Shown in pieces: positions 1 to 12,200 of a stretch of 64,000 bases of DNA. This DNA is from Candidula unifasciata (lineage: Eukaryota; Mollusca; Gastropoda; Stylommatophora; Geomitridae). The notes beneath the pieces were generated by a model. The model had not been told where the DNA came from, searched no databases, and was given only the letters and a program-made list of their open reading frames with translations. Positions within the stretch are counted from its first letter, which is position 1; every line of letters begins with the position of its first letter. Position numbers and translations under genes: made by a program. The DNA is taken from positions 296,501 to 360,500 of the forward strand of contig CAJHNH020006902.1 in assembly GCA_905116865.2 (NCBI GenBank), read 5' to 3'.

Positions 1-170
1 AAAAGGTGCAATTATTAAAGATATTTACTTGGAGCCCCAAAAAAAAATAATATTGTAAAATGCATTCACTGCCTCTAAGCCACAAACCCACACTAAAAAT
101 AAGCAAATTAAATCTTAGTAATAATTAAATAGTTGTACGAACTCCCAAACATTGTATATTTATTTTCTAG

Positions 171-265
171 GCTAAACAACGTCGTGCAGAATTGCTAAGA
201 CACCATGAGCTTCTGTCAAGAATGGAACTGAAAGCAAAATGGCAGAATAAAATCAAGAGCAAAAG
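171..265 (+). CDS. UTP14: UTP14 exon a (first in window)
   Basis: Acceptor ttttctag precedes GCTAAACAACG. The frame reads AKQRRAELLRHHELLSRM and then the conserved KAKWQNKIKSK segment. The exon ends in phase 2 at AAAAG before donor gtgagt. Confidence 0.93.
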
Positions 266-3200
266 GTGAGTTTTTGTTTGTTTTTTATTGAATTATTAAA
301 TATCACTGGAGCAAAGTGAGTCTGTGGTAAGAATGTCTGCTGCAGTGGAAGCTTCTTACCTGTTAACACTTTTTATAAAATCTGATAGCTGAGTTGAGTA
401 AGTTTAACCTCCGGTAAGGAAATGAGAGTTTTTTTGTTGGTGGCAAAATTAAACATCTTAACCTGCACAGTTCATGGCGACAGCACTAGCTGTGCGGCTC
501 TAAATTCTTGAGCTCATGACACCCCCCCTTCCACACAGGTAGTAAAACGGACAGCAGTGACAGTTTAACTGTGCAAGACACCGTACTGCACACTTCAAAG
601 AGGGACAAAACTTGAGTGCTCCCGGGAGGGAGGTTTTTTGTGTGGAGAAAATAGAATAGATACACTGCCTCCTACTAAGCATGTCATAAAAGTGACTCAT
701 TATGGATTTGCTGAAGTTTAAGGGGTTGAATCAGAACCGACTGTATCGCAGCCTAGCTGTAAACCACAACACAGTGCGCAAACCACCATTTCAAAGCTGA
801 ATGAAGAAGAAAAAGGGACTTGAATGTTAGGGAGAAATGCTTCTGAGACTTAGGTATATAGTGCTAGACCTGTATTTTATAGACCAGTCTCCCTGTGTGG
901 GTTCTGGGGCCCTCTTATAGGGGGGAGGGGGAAGAATAAACCCACTAACTACCCAAAAGCATGTCATAAGAGTCCGACTAATTGGGTGCTGCCTTCGAAG
1001 TCAGAGTGCATCTGCCTGAGAGGCAAGGAACCAGCAGTCTGCATACAGATGAGTCAGATCTGTAAAAAGTAATGGTGAAAATATCGGGGTGACTGCAGTC
1101 AAGCCAATACAAAGAATTCCAGAGAAATTTGACTAAAAAGCTGAATAAAATGGGGAAGCAGAGAAACGTGCACAAAACAACACATTAACGTTCTGGTTCT
1201 GGAACAGGACTGCAGTCCAAAAGTGGATGAACAATCAAAACTTTCCGCCAGAATTTAAAGCTGGTGAGCGCGAAGAGGAAGATAGATCAATCAGCTGTCA
1301 GTGGGTGTAGTAGTCGTTATCACATCGGTCACCTTTACATTCCCTGATTTTATGTAGTACCCATTTTAGGCTGGGTCAGACTGGGAGCCAGGGTCATTTT
1401 TGAAAAATAATGTCTGATTTCAACCCATTACCTTCAGGCCTGAGACAATCGTCTAGCCACTGCACCTCAGCGACACCACTTCTGACAGATAATTTGATTC
1501 TATTTATGATTCCATTTATAAGTCCACAGTTTTCAAGTTGAAATATACTTGTGTCACAGGTATCGAAAAATAGTGCGGAAGGAGAAGGTGATGGCTGAAA
1601 AGAAACTTTTAGAGGAGCTGCAGAAGGAAAACCCTGAAGCATTTTTGGAGAGACTGGGCCAGATTGAGAGGGACCGAATGGAGGTGAGGGTTTTTTGTGG
1701 TCATTTTTTTTTTTAAATCTTGTCACACTTTTATAGAATTTTGGTTTCTTGGGGTGGGAGTTAGATAGCTTCTGGTGTATGCTAGGTATAGCAGTCACTT
1801 TTTGAAAGACTTACCCTAGAGGTTACTTTGTAGCCATTTTGTTGTGGCCCAGGATGTTGCGATAAGATTCGATGTTTTAGTGAGCTTTTTAGGCCTGTTT
1901 TTGAGAGGGTAATCCTACACACTGCATTCCTTCAACAACAACAGAATGGGGGGGAGGGGGGGGGTAGCAGAAAGATTTAGTAATTGATATTTTGAAGATC
2001 TGTGATATCAAGATGTGTGCAAACAGAACATGAATGATACAGATATTGGGGTGGGATAAGGATGTCATGGACCATGTTGCATGTAGGGGAAGAAATCAGA
2101 AAGGGAAAAGGAATGAAGAAACAGATGATCATAGATAGGTTAAGAGCTGAACGCCTGGGAAGCGTGTTAAAAATGTAGTATGGCAGCAATGGTCTTGAAA
2201 TCCTATGCTGTAATTGTGGAAGATTGTTCCCAATGTGAGCAGGTCTTGCTAGTCACACCTGCCATTGCACGATGTTAGTTGATAGGCTGTGATCCTCATG
2301 CCTCCCTATAACACGAAGTTAGTTGATAGGCTGTGATTCTCATGCCTCCCTATAACACGATGTTAGTTGATAGGCTGTGATCCTCATGCCTCCCTATAAC
2401 ACGAAGTTAGTTGATAGGCTGTGGTCCTCATGCCTCTCTATAACACGATGTTAGTTGATAGGCTGTGGTCCTCATGCCTCTCTATAACACGATGTTAGTT
2501 GATAGGCTGTGATCCTCATGCCTCCCTATAACACGATGTTAGTTGATAGGCTGTGATCCTCATGCCTCCCTATAACACGATGTTAGTTGATAGGCTGTGA
2601 TCCTTATGCCTCCCTATAACACGATGTTAGTTGATAGGCTGTGGTTCTCATGTCTCCCTATAACACGATGTTAGTTGATAGGCTGTGATTCTCATGCCTC
2701 CCTATAACACGATGTTAGTTGATAGGCTGTGGTTCTCATGCCTCCCTATAACACGATGTTAGTTGATAGGCTGTGATTCTCATGCCTCCCTATAACACGA
2801 TGTTAGTTGATAGGCTGTGATCCTCATGCCTCCCTATAACACGATGTTAGTTGATAGGCTGTGATCCTCATGCCTCCCTATAACACGATGTTAGTTGATA
2901 GGCTGTGATCCTTATGCCTCTCTATAACACGATGTTAGTTGATAGGCTGTGATCCTCATGCCTCCCTATAACACGATGTTAGTTGATAGGCTGTGGTTCT
3001 CATGTCTCCCTATAACACGATGTTAGTTGATAGGCTGTGATTCTCATGCCTCCCTATAACATGATGTTAGTTGATAGGCTGTGATCCTCATGCCTCCCTA
3101 TAACACGATGTTAGTTGATAGGCTGTGATCCTCATGCCTCCCCTATCATGCCTCCCTATAACACGATGTTAGTTGATAGGCTGTGATCCTCATGCCTCCC

Positions 3201-6200
3201 TATAACACGATGTTAGTTGATAGGCTGTGATTCTCATGCCTCCCTATAACACGATGTTAGTTGATAGGCTGTGATTCTCATGCCTCCCTATAACACGATG
3301 TTAGTTGATAGGCTGTGGTTCTCATGCCTCCCTATAACATGATGTTAGTTGATAGGCTGTGGTCCTCATGCCTCTCTATAACACGATGTTAGTTGATAGG
3401 CTGTGATCCTCATGCCTCCCTATAACACGATGTTAGTTGATAGGCTGTGGTTCTCATGTCTCCCTATAACACGATGTTAGTTGATAGGCTGTGATCCTCA
3501 TGCCTCCCTATAACACGATGTTAGTTGAGTAAGTTAACTGTCAGATACTCATTGCACATCTGACAAGTCCATAAGTGCTCAAATCCCATCTTTAGTATAT
3601 CTCCCAGCGTGTGGAGACTGATACAACCAGTTCTGTGTTGGTTTACTATTCTTCTTTGGCTACCTGTGAAGTTTTCATGTTTGGCGACACCTCTTTTGAC
3701 CTGAAGTTCTTCAAGTCTTTTCAGTGTTGCAGATTCAATGTCATCTCCTAAATCATCTTCTCGTCCTGCCTCCTTGAGAGCATTGAGAATGTCAACCCGG
3801 TCCATTTGTTTTTCTTGTGTCTACCGTGGCCTTGCCAGGGAGCCAATCTGCTCATTCCTTCCCTCTTACCCCAGAGAGTCCTGGCACAAAAATGGAATAA
3901 ATTCCTTTCAGATGAGATTTCCTCAGCGGCTCCAAGAGTCAACTGATGGGATCTATCTTCCTTGATGGCATCAACACTGCAGGAGTCCTTTTCACAGCTA
4001 TTTGGTGGTTAGCAATGCTAAACCATTTTATATAAGGCAGATACCCTAGCCACAATTATAACCTGAAGCTCCAACTTTGGGGATGCTGGTTGAATGTAAT
4101 AATTTTTTTTTAGCAACGCAACGGAACAGCGTGTTTAGCAAGGACATAATCCAGTGGTTAAGTCTTTTCATTAGAATGCAGTCAGAACTTCCACCAACTC
4201 ATAAATTACAATTAAAGAGATCTCAAATGATGATATCAGAGCAAGAGGATGCATGGGCATAAGACTGCATACTTACATTAAAGATATTGTATGTGGCAAT
4301 CAGTCAATGCCACTCATTGAACACTTTCTCCCTATCTCACTTGTAGAGGGTTTCAAAGTAGAGAACCCTATTTGGCATAATAATCACAGCAAAAAGAGCA
4401 TTAGTGTATGACTGTAAAAAATACAGCATATATTGAGCTGTATTTAAAATATTTGGCCAGATTTCTGTTGCATACCCTGACTAAACATGAAATAAATAAT
4501 AAGACATCATGTGTTGCGTTGATACACATAGCTCGCACGATGTGGATGGGGGCTAAACTATATGGCTGGGACTCACGATCAGCAGTTACCCTATTTCCTG
4601 CAGCTGCCTTCATTTTATTTGCTCGTGAGTCCCAGCCATCTAGTTAAGCCCCAATCCATGCTGCGTGAGCGGTGTGGGAGATACTCTCATCGGTGGCGAT
4701 AAAGTCCCAGGAAGTTCGCATTTGACACGTGACTGAGGCCCTGTTAGGGTATATTTTCTGCCTCGATAATGTGGGACCGTTATTCGGAAGATAGCCCAAA
4801 TGTTAAATGATGTTAATAACAGATTGTTCTACACTTATTGCACATCAAGGCGTGGTAAGGGTCCTTAACTTACTTAACTCCCAACATTACTGATGTTTTG
4901 TACTTCTTATCTCTACAGGAACGCTTGACACTGAAACACAGAGGCGGAGGCAAGTTCTCAAGGATGCATAAGGCATATAGCAAGTTTGATGACAAGGTAG
5001 GTAATTATTGCTTTTGGTTTTTTTTGTGTATCAGTCTTATCTTCTCCTGTTGATCCTCGTTTATTTTAAAATGTGAATATGATGTCCTCTTCATGTTCAC
5101 AATTTGTAAATTCCGGCAAAAAGTTCTGGTTGTTTGTCCACTTTTGAACTTTAGTCTTGTTCCAGAACTTGAGTTTTGTGTTCACATTCCCCCTTTTTGT
5201 GTGTGTCTGTGGCTCTTTGTAAGTAGACAGTTGGTTCCTGATTATTCCTTACTTACGTCCTTTTCAGGACGTAATTTTTTTCTTATTAGAAGCCCCACTC
5301 TGGCTTTTGCCAGGGGCCGCAATATAGGCAGGCCATAAATGTGGCCAATTGTCTGAACGTGGTTTCTGGGACCTCTCCACGGCGATCCTCATCCACATGG
5401 TGGCACTTTGTGTCATCGGGTGTTTATCGCTTGTGTATGTCCTAGTGGGGTAGAAAGTCAGTCAGTTGGTTCCTCACCTCTAAGGCAGACGCACTCTAGA
5501 CTAAAGGGAAACACCCCTAATCCCTAATTAGTCGACTGTTATGAAATGCTTGAAAGGTGGGCAGTGGCTTTATTTTTAATCCCCCTCTAAAACGAGGCCT
5601 GGGAACCTATATAGGGAATCTTTTCATGTGTATCATGTAGCACCATGAGATTTCACTGCGCAATGTTAACTGCAAGAGAGTGCTTTTTTGTGTTTTTCGT
5701 TTATGAAGATTGCCAGGGGTTTTGTTATTTCCTCTATCCATAATTTGCATGGTCAGCCTCTCTTTCGATTGCAGCTTGGTTTGTATATCATTGCTCACTG
5801 TGGTATACTGTCTCTAGGCAGCAAGTTCAGTAACTGAATCATCTCTCTTGTTGGTTTCTAATGGTATAATCTTTGTATAGAGTATATTTATGAGAGCCTC
5901 CGTGATGTAGCAGCTAGACGCTGGCTTGTGGATCAAAATGTGGTGGTTTCAGATCCCGACTAAGCTGGACATTTTTTTTAAAAGACTTAAAAGCAGCCAT
6001 GTTGACCCGGCCTTAAGTGGGTGCCTGGGAAGTAAAGGCAACCGGTCTGATGTCATCACACACAGAGTGCCGTTTGGTCTATAAAATATAGGTCTAACCC
6101 TACTTACCCGATATGCCTGAAGGTGTAGAAGAGGGTCCTTCTACAGTGTATCTTGTTAATTAGCCTGGTCAGCCATTGTTGTGCTTGCATTTTACTACCA

Positions 6201-9200
6201 TTATCGCTACCTCTTGATCAGTAGATGTGGCGCTTGTGTTTACTAGCTCCCTCAAAATCATAGAGGGTAGACTTTAAAACTAATGAATAACTGGCGTAGC
6301 CGCTTATGCATTTCCACAGATCACGATCCCTAATTGCCTGGATGAGCTCTCTTGATGGTATCCCTCCATGCCATCGTTTCAGCCCATCTAGCATCATGTA
6401 TCTTGGTCTGCCTCTACCCCTTTTTCTACTGACCTTTCCAGTTGTCATGATGTTCTCCGATGTCTCTCTTCTCATTATGTTTGCAAAGAACAGTGTTTGT
6501 CTCTTTCTACAATAAAGGTTGCTGCAATATATCTTCAACATGTTTGTGTCCTCATACACACTCTGAGACTGCTACTGGTTTTTAATGTTATCCTCTATTT
6601 TTGTGTCTCTGTCTGCTTATGTTTGCTTCAACTTTATACTTCAGAATGTTTTTTTTTTAATGAGTTTTCGTTTAAAATGACACTCTTCAAAAAATTTGTT
6701 TTTAAATTTACAGACAAGGGAATCCATTCAAGAAATGTTGCAGAAGAGTCGTGAGCTAACTAAAAAACAACAGGAGGCCAGCAGTAGCGAGGATGAAAGT
6801 GCTAACGTTAACACCAGTGAAGCAGACAGAAAGATTGAAGACATGAATGAAAGTGATGGTGAAGATGACGATGATGCAAAGAAGACAGGTGCCAGAGCCA
6901 GCCAGCTGGAGTTTTTGAAAGCTGTGAATAAAAAAGCAGGTGGTTGGTTGGATGTCCACAAGACAACATTTGTCTATACCCAGCAGGCATCTCAGGCTGT
7001 TGCAGATGTACACACAGATGGTGCAAACATCGATGCACACATCAGTGGGATAGCTTCTGTGGGTAATGGTGTGTCATTAGAAGCAGAGACTCATGGTGAT
7101 GATTATACTGAAAAAATTTCAGTTTCAGCTGATTCTGAGAAGGATCCCTCTAATGAAGTCACACAGACATCAAAAGACACAGTTGATTTAGTCAAGCATC
7201 GTCCAGAACACACGCACAGTCAGGCAAGTTCTCAAGATAGTGAGGTTTCAGATATTCCACTGATTACATCAGAAGAGAAAAAGAAAAAAAGGCGAAAAAG
7301 AAACCCCAAAAAAGATCAAGAAAATCCTAGCAACAGTAGTGGAGCTTCTGTGTCCAAAGAAAAACCAGTGGAGGAAGTGACATTGCTGGTGGTCTCAGAC
7401 AAGACTAAAGATGATAACAGTGATGAAGAAATGACTGTAACGATGGAGGAGCTGTTTCAGGACGAAGATGTTGTGGAGCAGTTCGCTCGGGAGAAGGCCG
7501 AAGCAGAGGAGAAAAGTCGACCTAAACTGGAAGATGCTAAACTGCCAGGTTGGGGCAGCTGGGCTGGTCCGGACTATAAATCCAGCAGGCAGAATCAGAA
7601 ACAGAAACAAAAGTAAGTGGTTGCTGTGTGGTCTTTTGTTTTACGGCGCTGTATCTTGTTTTTTTTCAGGGGATTGTCAGTAATTATCATTTTGAGCGAG
7701 AATTTTATGGTGTATCCAGTAGGGCTCGCATAGAGTTGTATACTACAAGAGAGCCTAAGCTTAAGCTCCAGTACTTGACCTGGTGGTAAAATTAACGCTG
7801 GAAACCACCCAACATGAGACTTTTCTGTATCGTGGGGAAATAGAAGATCATTTCTGTTCAGCGTTTTGTGGCATTTGTGATCAAACCTTTCTACAAAACA
7901 GCCTAAGCTTCAGCTCCGCTACTTGACCTGGTGGTAAACTCTGTCAAATGTATTAATGTAGGAACTTATATTGGGGGGGGGGGGGGGGGTGCCTTTACCC
8001 AAGAATCAGTTTGCATTGTTTCCAACATTGGTTTGTTGATTGTTTCGGGGCAGTACAAACGAGTCTAAGCGTTTAATGACAGTTTGTGGTTTTACTAGGA
8101 AATGTTACACATTGTTGTTTACTCATCAGTCAACCAGGTGCCATGTCCACAGCTGAGGTTGGCTGTCAGTCAACCAGGTGCCATGTCCACAGCTGAGGTT
8201 GGCTGTCAGTGAACCAGGTGCCATGTCCACAGCTGAGGTTGGCTGTCAGTCAACCAGGTGCCATGTCCACAGTTGAGGTTGGCTGTCAGTCAACCAGGTG
8301 CCATGTCCACAGTTGAGGTTGGCTGTCAGTCAACCAGGTGCCATGTCCACAGTTGAGGTTGGCTGTCAGTCAACCAGGTGCCATGTCCACAGTTGAGGTT
8401 GGCTGTCAGTCAACCAGGTGCCATGTCCACAGTTGAGGTTGGCTGTCAGTCAACCAGGTGCCATGTCCACAGCTGAGGTTGGCTGTCAGTCAACCAGGTG
8501 CCATGTCCACAGCTGAGGTTGGCTGTCAGTCAACCAGGTGCCATGTCCACAGCTGAGGTTGGCTGTCAGTCAACCAGGTGCCATGTCCACAGCTGAGGTT
8601 GGCTGTCAGTCAACCAGGTGCCATGTCCACAGTTGAGGTTGGCTGTCAGTCAACCAGGTGCCATGTCCACAGTTGAGGTTGGCTGTCAGTCAACCAGGTG
8701 CCATGTCCACAGCTGAGGTTGGATGTCAGTCAACCAGGTGCCATGTCCACAGTTGAGGTTGGCTGTCAGTCAACCAGGTGCCATGTCCACAGCTGAGGTT
8801 GGCTGTCAGTCAACCAGGTGCCATGTCCACAGCTGAGGTTGGCTGTCAGTCAACCAGGTGCCATGTCCACAGCTGAGGTTGGCTGTCAGTCAACCAGGTG
8901 CCATGTCCACAGTTGAGGTTGGCTGTCAGTCAACCAGGTGCCATGTCCACACAGCTGAGGTTGGATGTCAGCCATGTCCACAGTTGAGGTTGGCTGTCAG
9001 TCAACCAGGTGCCATGTCCACAGATGAGGTTGGCTGTCAGTCAACCAGGTGCCATGTCCACAGCTGAGGTTGGATGTCAGTCAACCAGGTGCCATGTCCA
9101 CGGTTGAGGTTGGCTGGAATTGATCTTCAACTTGCTCTATCTCTTGGTTGTACACTTTCTCAGATTGCTGTTTTTCCATCTCTAAGGTTGTCCAACTACT

Positions 9201-12200
9201 TGCCTCTTGCTTTCCTGCCCTCGACCTTTCCCTCCAGTATGGTTTTTTTTAATATAAAGAAAATGTCTTTTAATGAGCCATAATATTTCAGATGTATTTT
9301 TTTTCTTCAGTTATTTGTTTTGCATTTGCAGTCTTTCTAGAACCTCTCAAATTTTTTCTATTGTCTACAACCTGTTCCTCTGTATGTCCACATTGACAGG
9401 AAACAAGTTTCAATTTCCTAGTTGCCTGTTCATTACCCAAGTTTATGCAAAATACAGAAGGATTCAATATTCGCTACATGTGACGATTCTCATTTTTAAT
9501 GTGTTATTTCTTTTGCTGTCAATAATGTTTGCATCTTATTGAAGTTTTTTTTTTAGCCATTCCTATCCTCTGTTTTCTGTCTCACTTCTGCCATCATCCT
9601 TTATAATATATCCAAGATAGGAGGAACTTGTTTTCTCAGACCATTGTCAAAGTCTGAAAGTCTGCTGAAGATAGGAGAAATGTGTTAGTTTTCTCATTCC
9701 ATAAGTGCTCTGCCACCATTAGGGACAGCTGATAAGAAACTGTCATTCTGTGTCTCCATCCGCACGCAACTCTGAGGCTACAGTGATGTTCCTCCATTTA
9801 CCCCAGAGTGTTAACTCTGGTACCCATTTCCTAGAGGCTTGGTGACCTCAGGAACCACCCGGTTTCGAACACTAGCTGTAGGCAGTAGCAGAGTCGCAGC
9901 TGGATTTGAAAGTGAGTCTCCTATCGACTGAGCTAACGCGGTCCCCATAGTCTTCAGCAGTGCTCAGCTTTGCATCCCAACACTGAACCCATTCATCCCA
10001 TACAAATCTTTAAAAACACTAGTTGTCATCGTTAATCAGCAGGTTCTATGCAGAGCGTCACTGTCGTCACGGCACACCTGCAAGTCTTTCTTTCTGTGGC
10101 CGATTCTCCAGCCCTGTGTGCTTTCATAGCCAGGGCATCTTGAGTGTTTTGTATCCACATTCGCAGAAGTCTGCCTCTGCTTTGTCTTCCAAAAACTATC
10201 CTCCATCGCAGTTCTATTCAGGTGACCATTACATTTCACATCCCTGGTTAGTACTTTATGAAGAATGAAGTTCAACCCCACCCAGTGACACAAAGTGCTC
10301 ATGCTGTGGGATTTTGAAGACTATTCTCAGTCAACACTTGAATACATTTGTGATAAAATATGTCTGCAAGACATTGGAAACTATAGCTCCAGTGTTTGTC
10401 CTTGTCCCAAAGAAAGACTGTCTAATCTGTACATTCTGTTCACAGGGCTATTTCAAAGGCAAAGCGCCTTCAGTTGCAGAGGGAGAAGATAAAACAGCCC
10501 AACGTCTGGTTGAATCCGGATAGGGATGCGGCCATGCGAAAGCTGCAGGTAGGATTTTGTTTCTCATGGACAAGTGTAATGATGATATCTTGAAAGAAAT
10601 TAACTCACAAAGGTTTTAAGTAAAGAGGATTCTTGCACCAGATTTGATCCCATATGGCTTGGTCTCTCTGCAGGGTAGCTAGACGCATAACAAGAGTCAC
10701 ACTTAACATGTCCTAACCCACATAGGGCTGCAAGTTACACCAGGCTGGTGTAGCTTTCATAGGTGCCCTGATTGTAACTTCTTTGGAGGTTGAACAAGGT
10801 ATCTGGGATCTGCTGTCCTGGTTGAAATTTCTTAATCTCAGGATGCTATGGTAAATCTTTAGGTAGCATCCTGGAGGAGACAACCTGGTTAATTAATTAA
10901 CACAAGGCAAAAGCTCCTCCTCTAGCTCCAGCAACATTGCTAGGGTTCTCCATAATCTTTTCAAATGTCAGTCATTAACCTAGTCTGTGAAATGAACCTC
11001 AGAGTCCCCATGTTGATTCCGGGGCCTATTTGTAGGGAAATGCACCCACTGCCTCTATCAAAAAAGGTTAGTTGCGTATCCTTTACAGGACGTTGCAGAA
11101 CCAACCCCAGCAGCCCCTGGCTGTTGTGTGGTTTCTCTAGGCAAATTTACATCCAGTAGTTTGCTACTGCTTTCTGGACGGTCAGCCCCCTGATACCACT
11201 GTCGAAACCAACACAAGGCGCATGGCCCACAGCTGGGATCGAACCTGGCACCCAGGCATTACAAAGTGTTTGCATCGACTTAGCCACAGAGCCGACGCCT
11301 CTATCAAGCATGTTGTAAAAGTCTATTAGTTAGAGCTGCTGCCTTTGAAGTCGGGAGTGTATCTACCTGAGAGATAAGGAACCAATGTCTGCATACAGAT
11401 AATGTAGATCTGTAAAATGGATATGCACGCAAAAATCAAGTTCTGGAACAAGATTAAAATCCAAACATGAACAAACAACCAATAGTTTACAGCCAGTGAA
11501 TGTGAAGAAGAGAACCTCGGAGCACCACTAACTAGGAAGGGTAACCTGGATAACAAATGCCTCAAGAAGTCGAGTGTGACGGCTGAAAGGCACAAATGTT
11601 GCAGCTGTGTTGTAAACAGGCACAGTGCAGTTGCATCACTCGGACAAAGGATGGATGAGAAGAAGAACCTTAGAATAAACAGCAACCACTTAGCCTTGGC
11701 AGCGTCCGTTGCTAAGGCGTTGCGAGTCCGACTCGTAATCCAACGTACCGCGATCGAAACCCACTGCGGGCTGCGTGGATTTTTATCGTGGTATGGGACG
11801 TCGCAGGTCGATCCCGCCTCAAATGGGTACCAGGAAGGGCTGTCCTGGGAAAGTAAAAACAGCGGGCGTAATGCTGACCACATTACCCACCGAGTGCTGA
11901 TGGTCTGTAAAAATATGGCTGCTCTTCCCATATGCCCGATACGCCTAAAGGTGTGGAAAGGGATCTTTATTTTCTTTACTTTTTTTACTTAGCCTTGGGA
12001 GGCGTTTCCCACCAACCCATGAATGTTTAAAGGTTAGAAATAAGCCTAAATTACTGTTACCTTATCTTGTACCACTGTAATTTGTATTTCGAGTTCTAAG
12101 AAGTCTTCTTCACAGTCACCGGCGCAAAGTTCTGGGTGTTCATCCACCTTTGGACTTTAGTCTTGTTCCAGAACCTGTTATGTGCACGTCTGGTATACAG

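Noticed and set aside
2265..3530. CRISPR-like array
   Set aside because: The repeats are contiguous 44-bp units with no unique spacers, in an animal intron.
11326..11931. 201-codon minus-strand ORF
   Set aside because: It spans two SINE copies (families 1 and 2) and reads their opposite strand.
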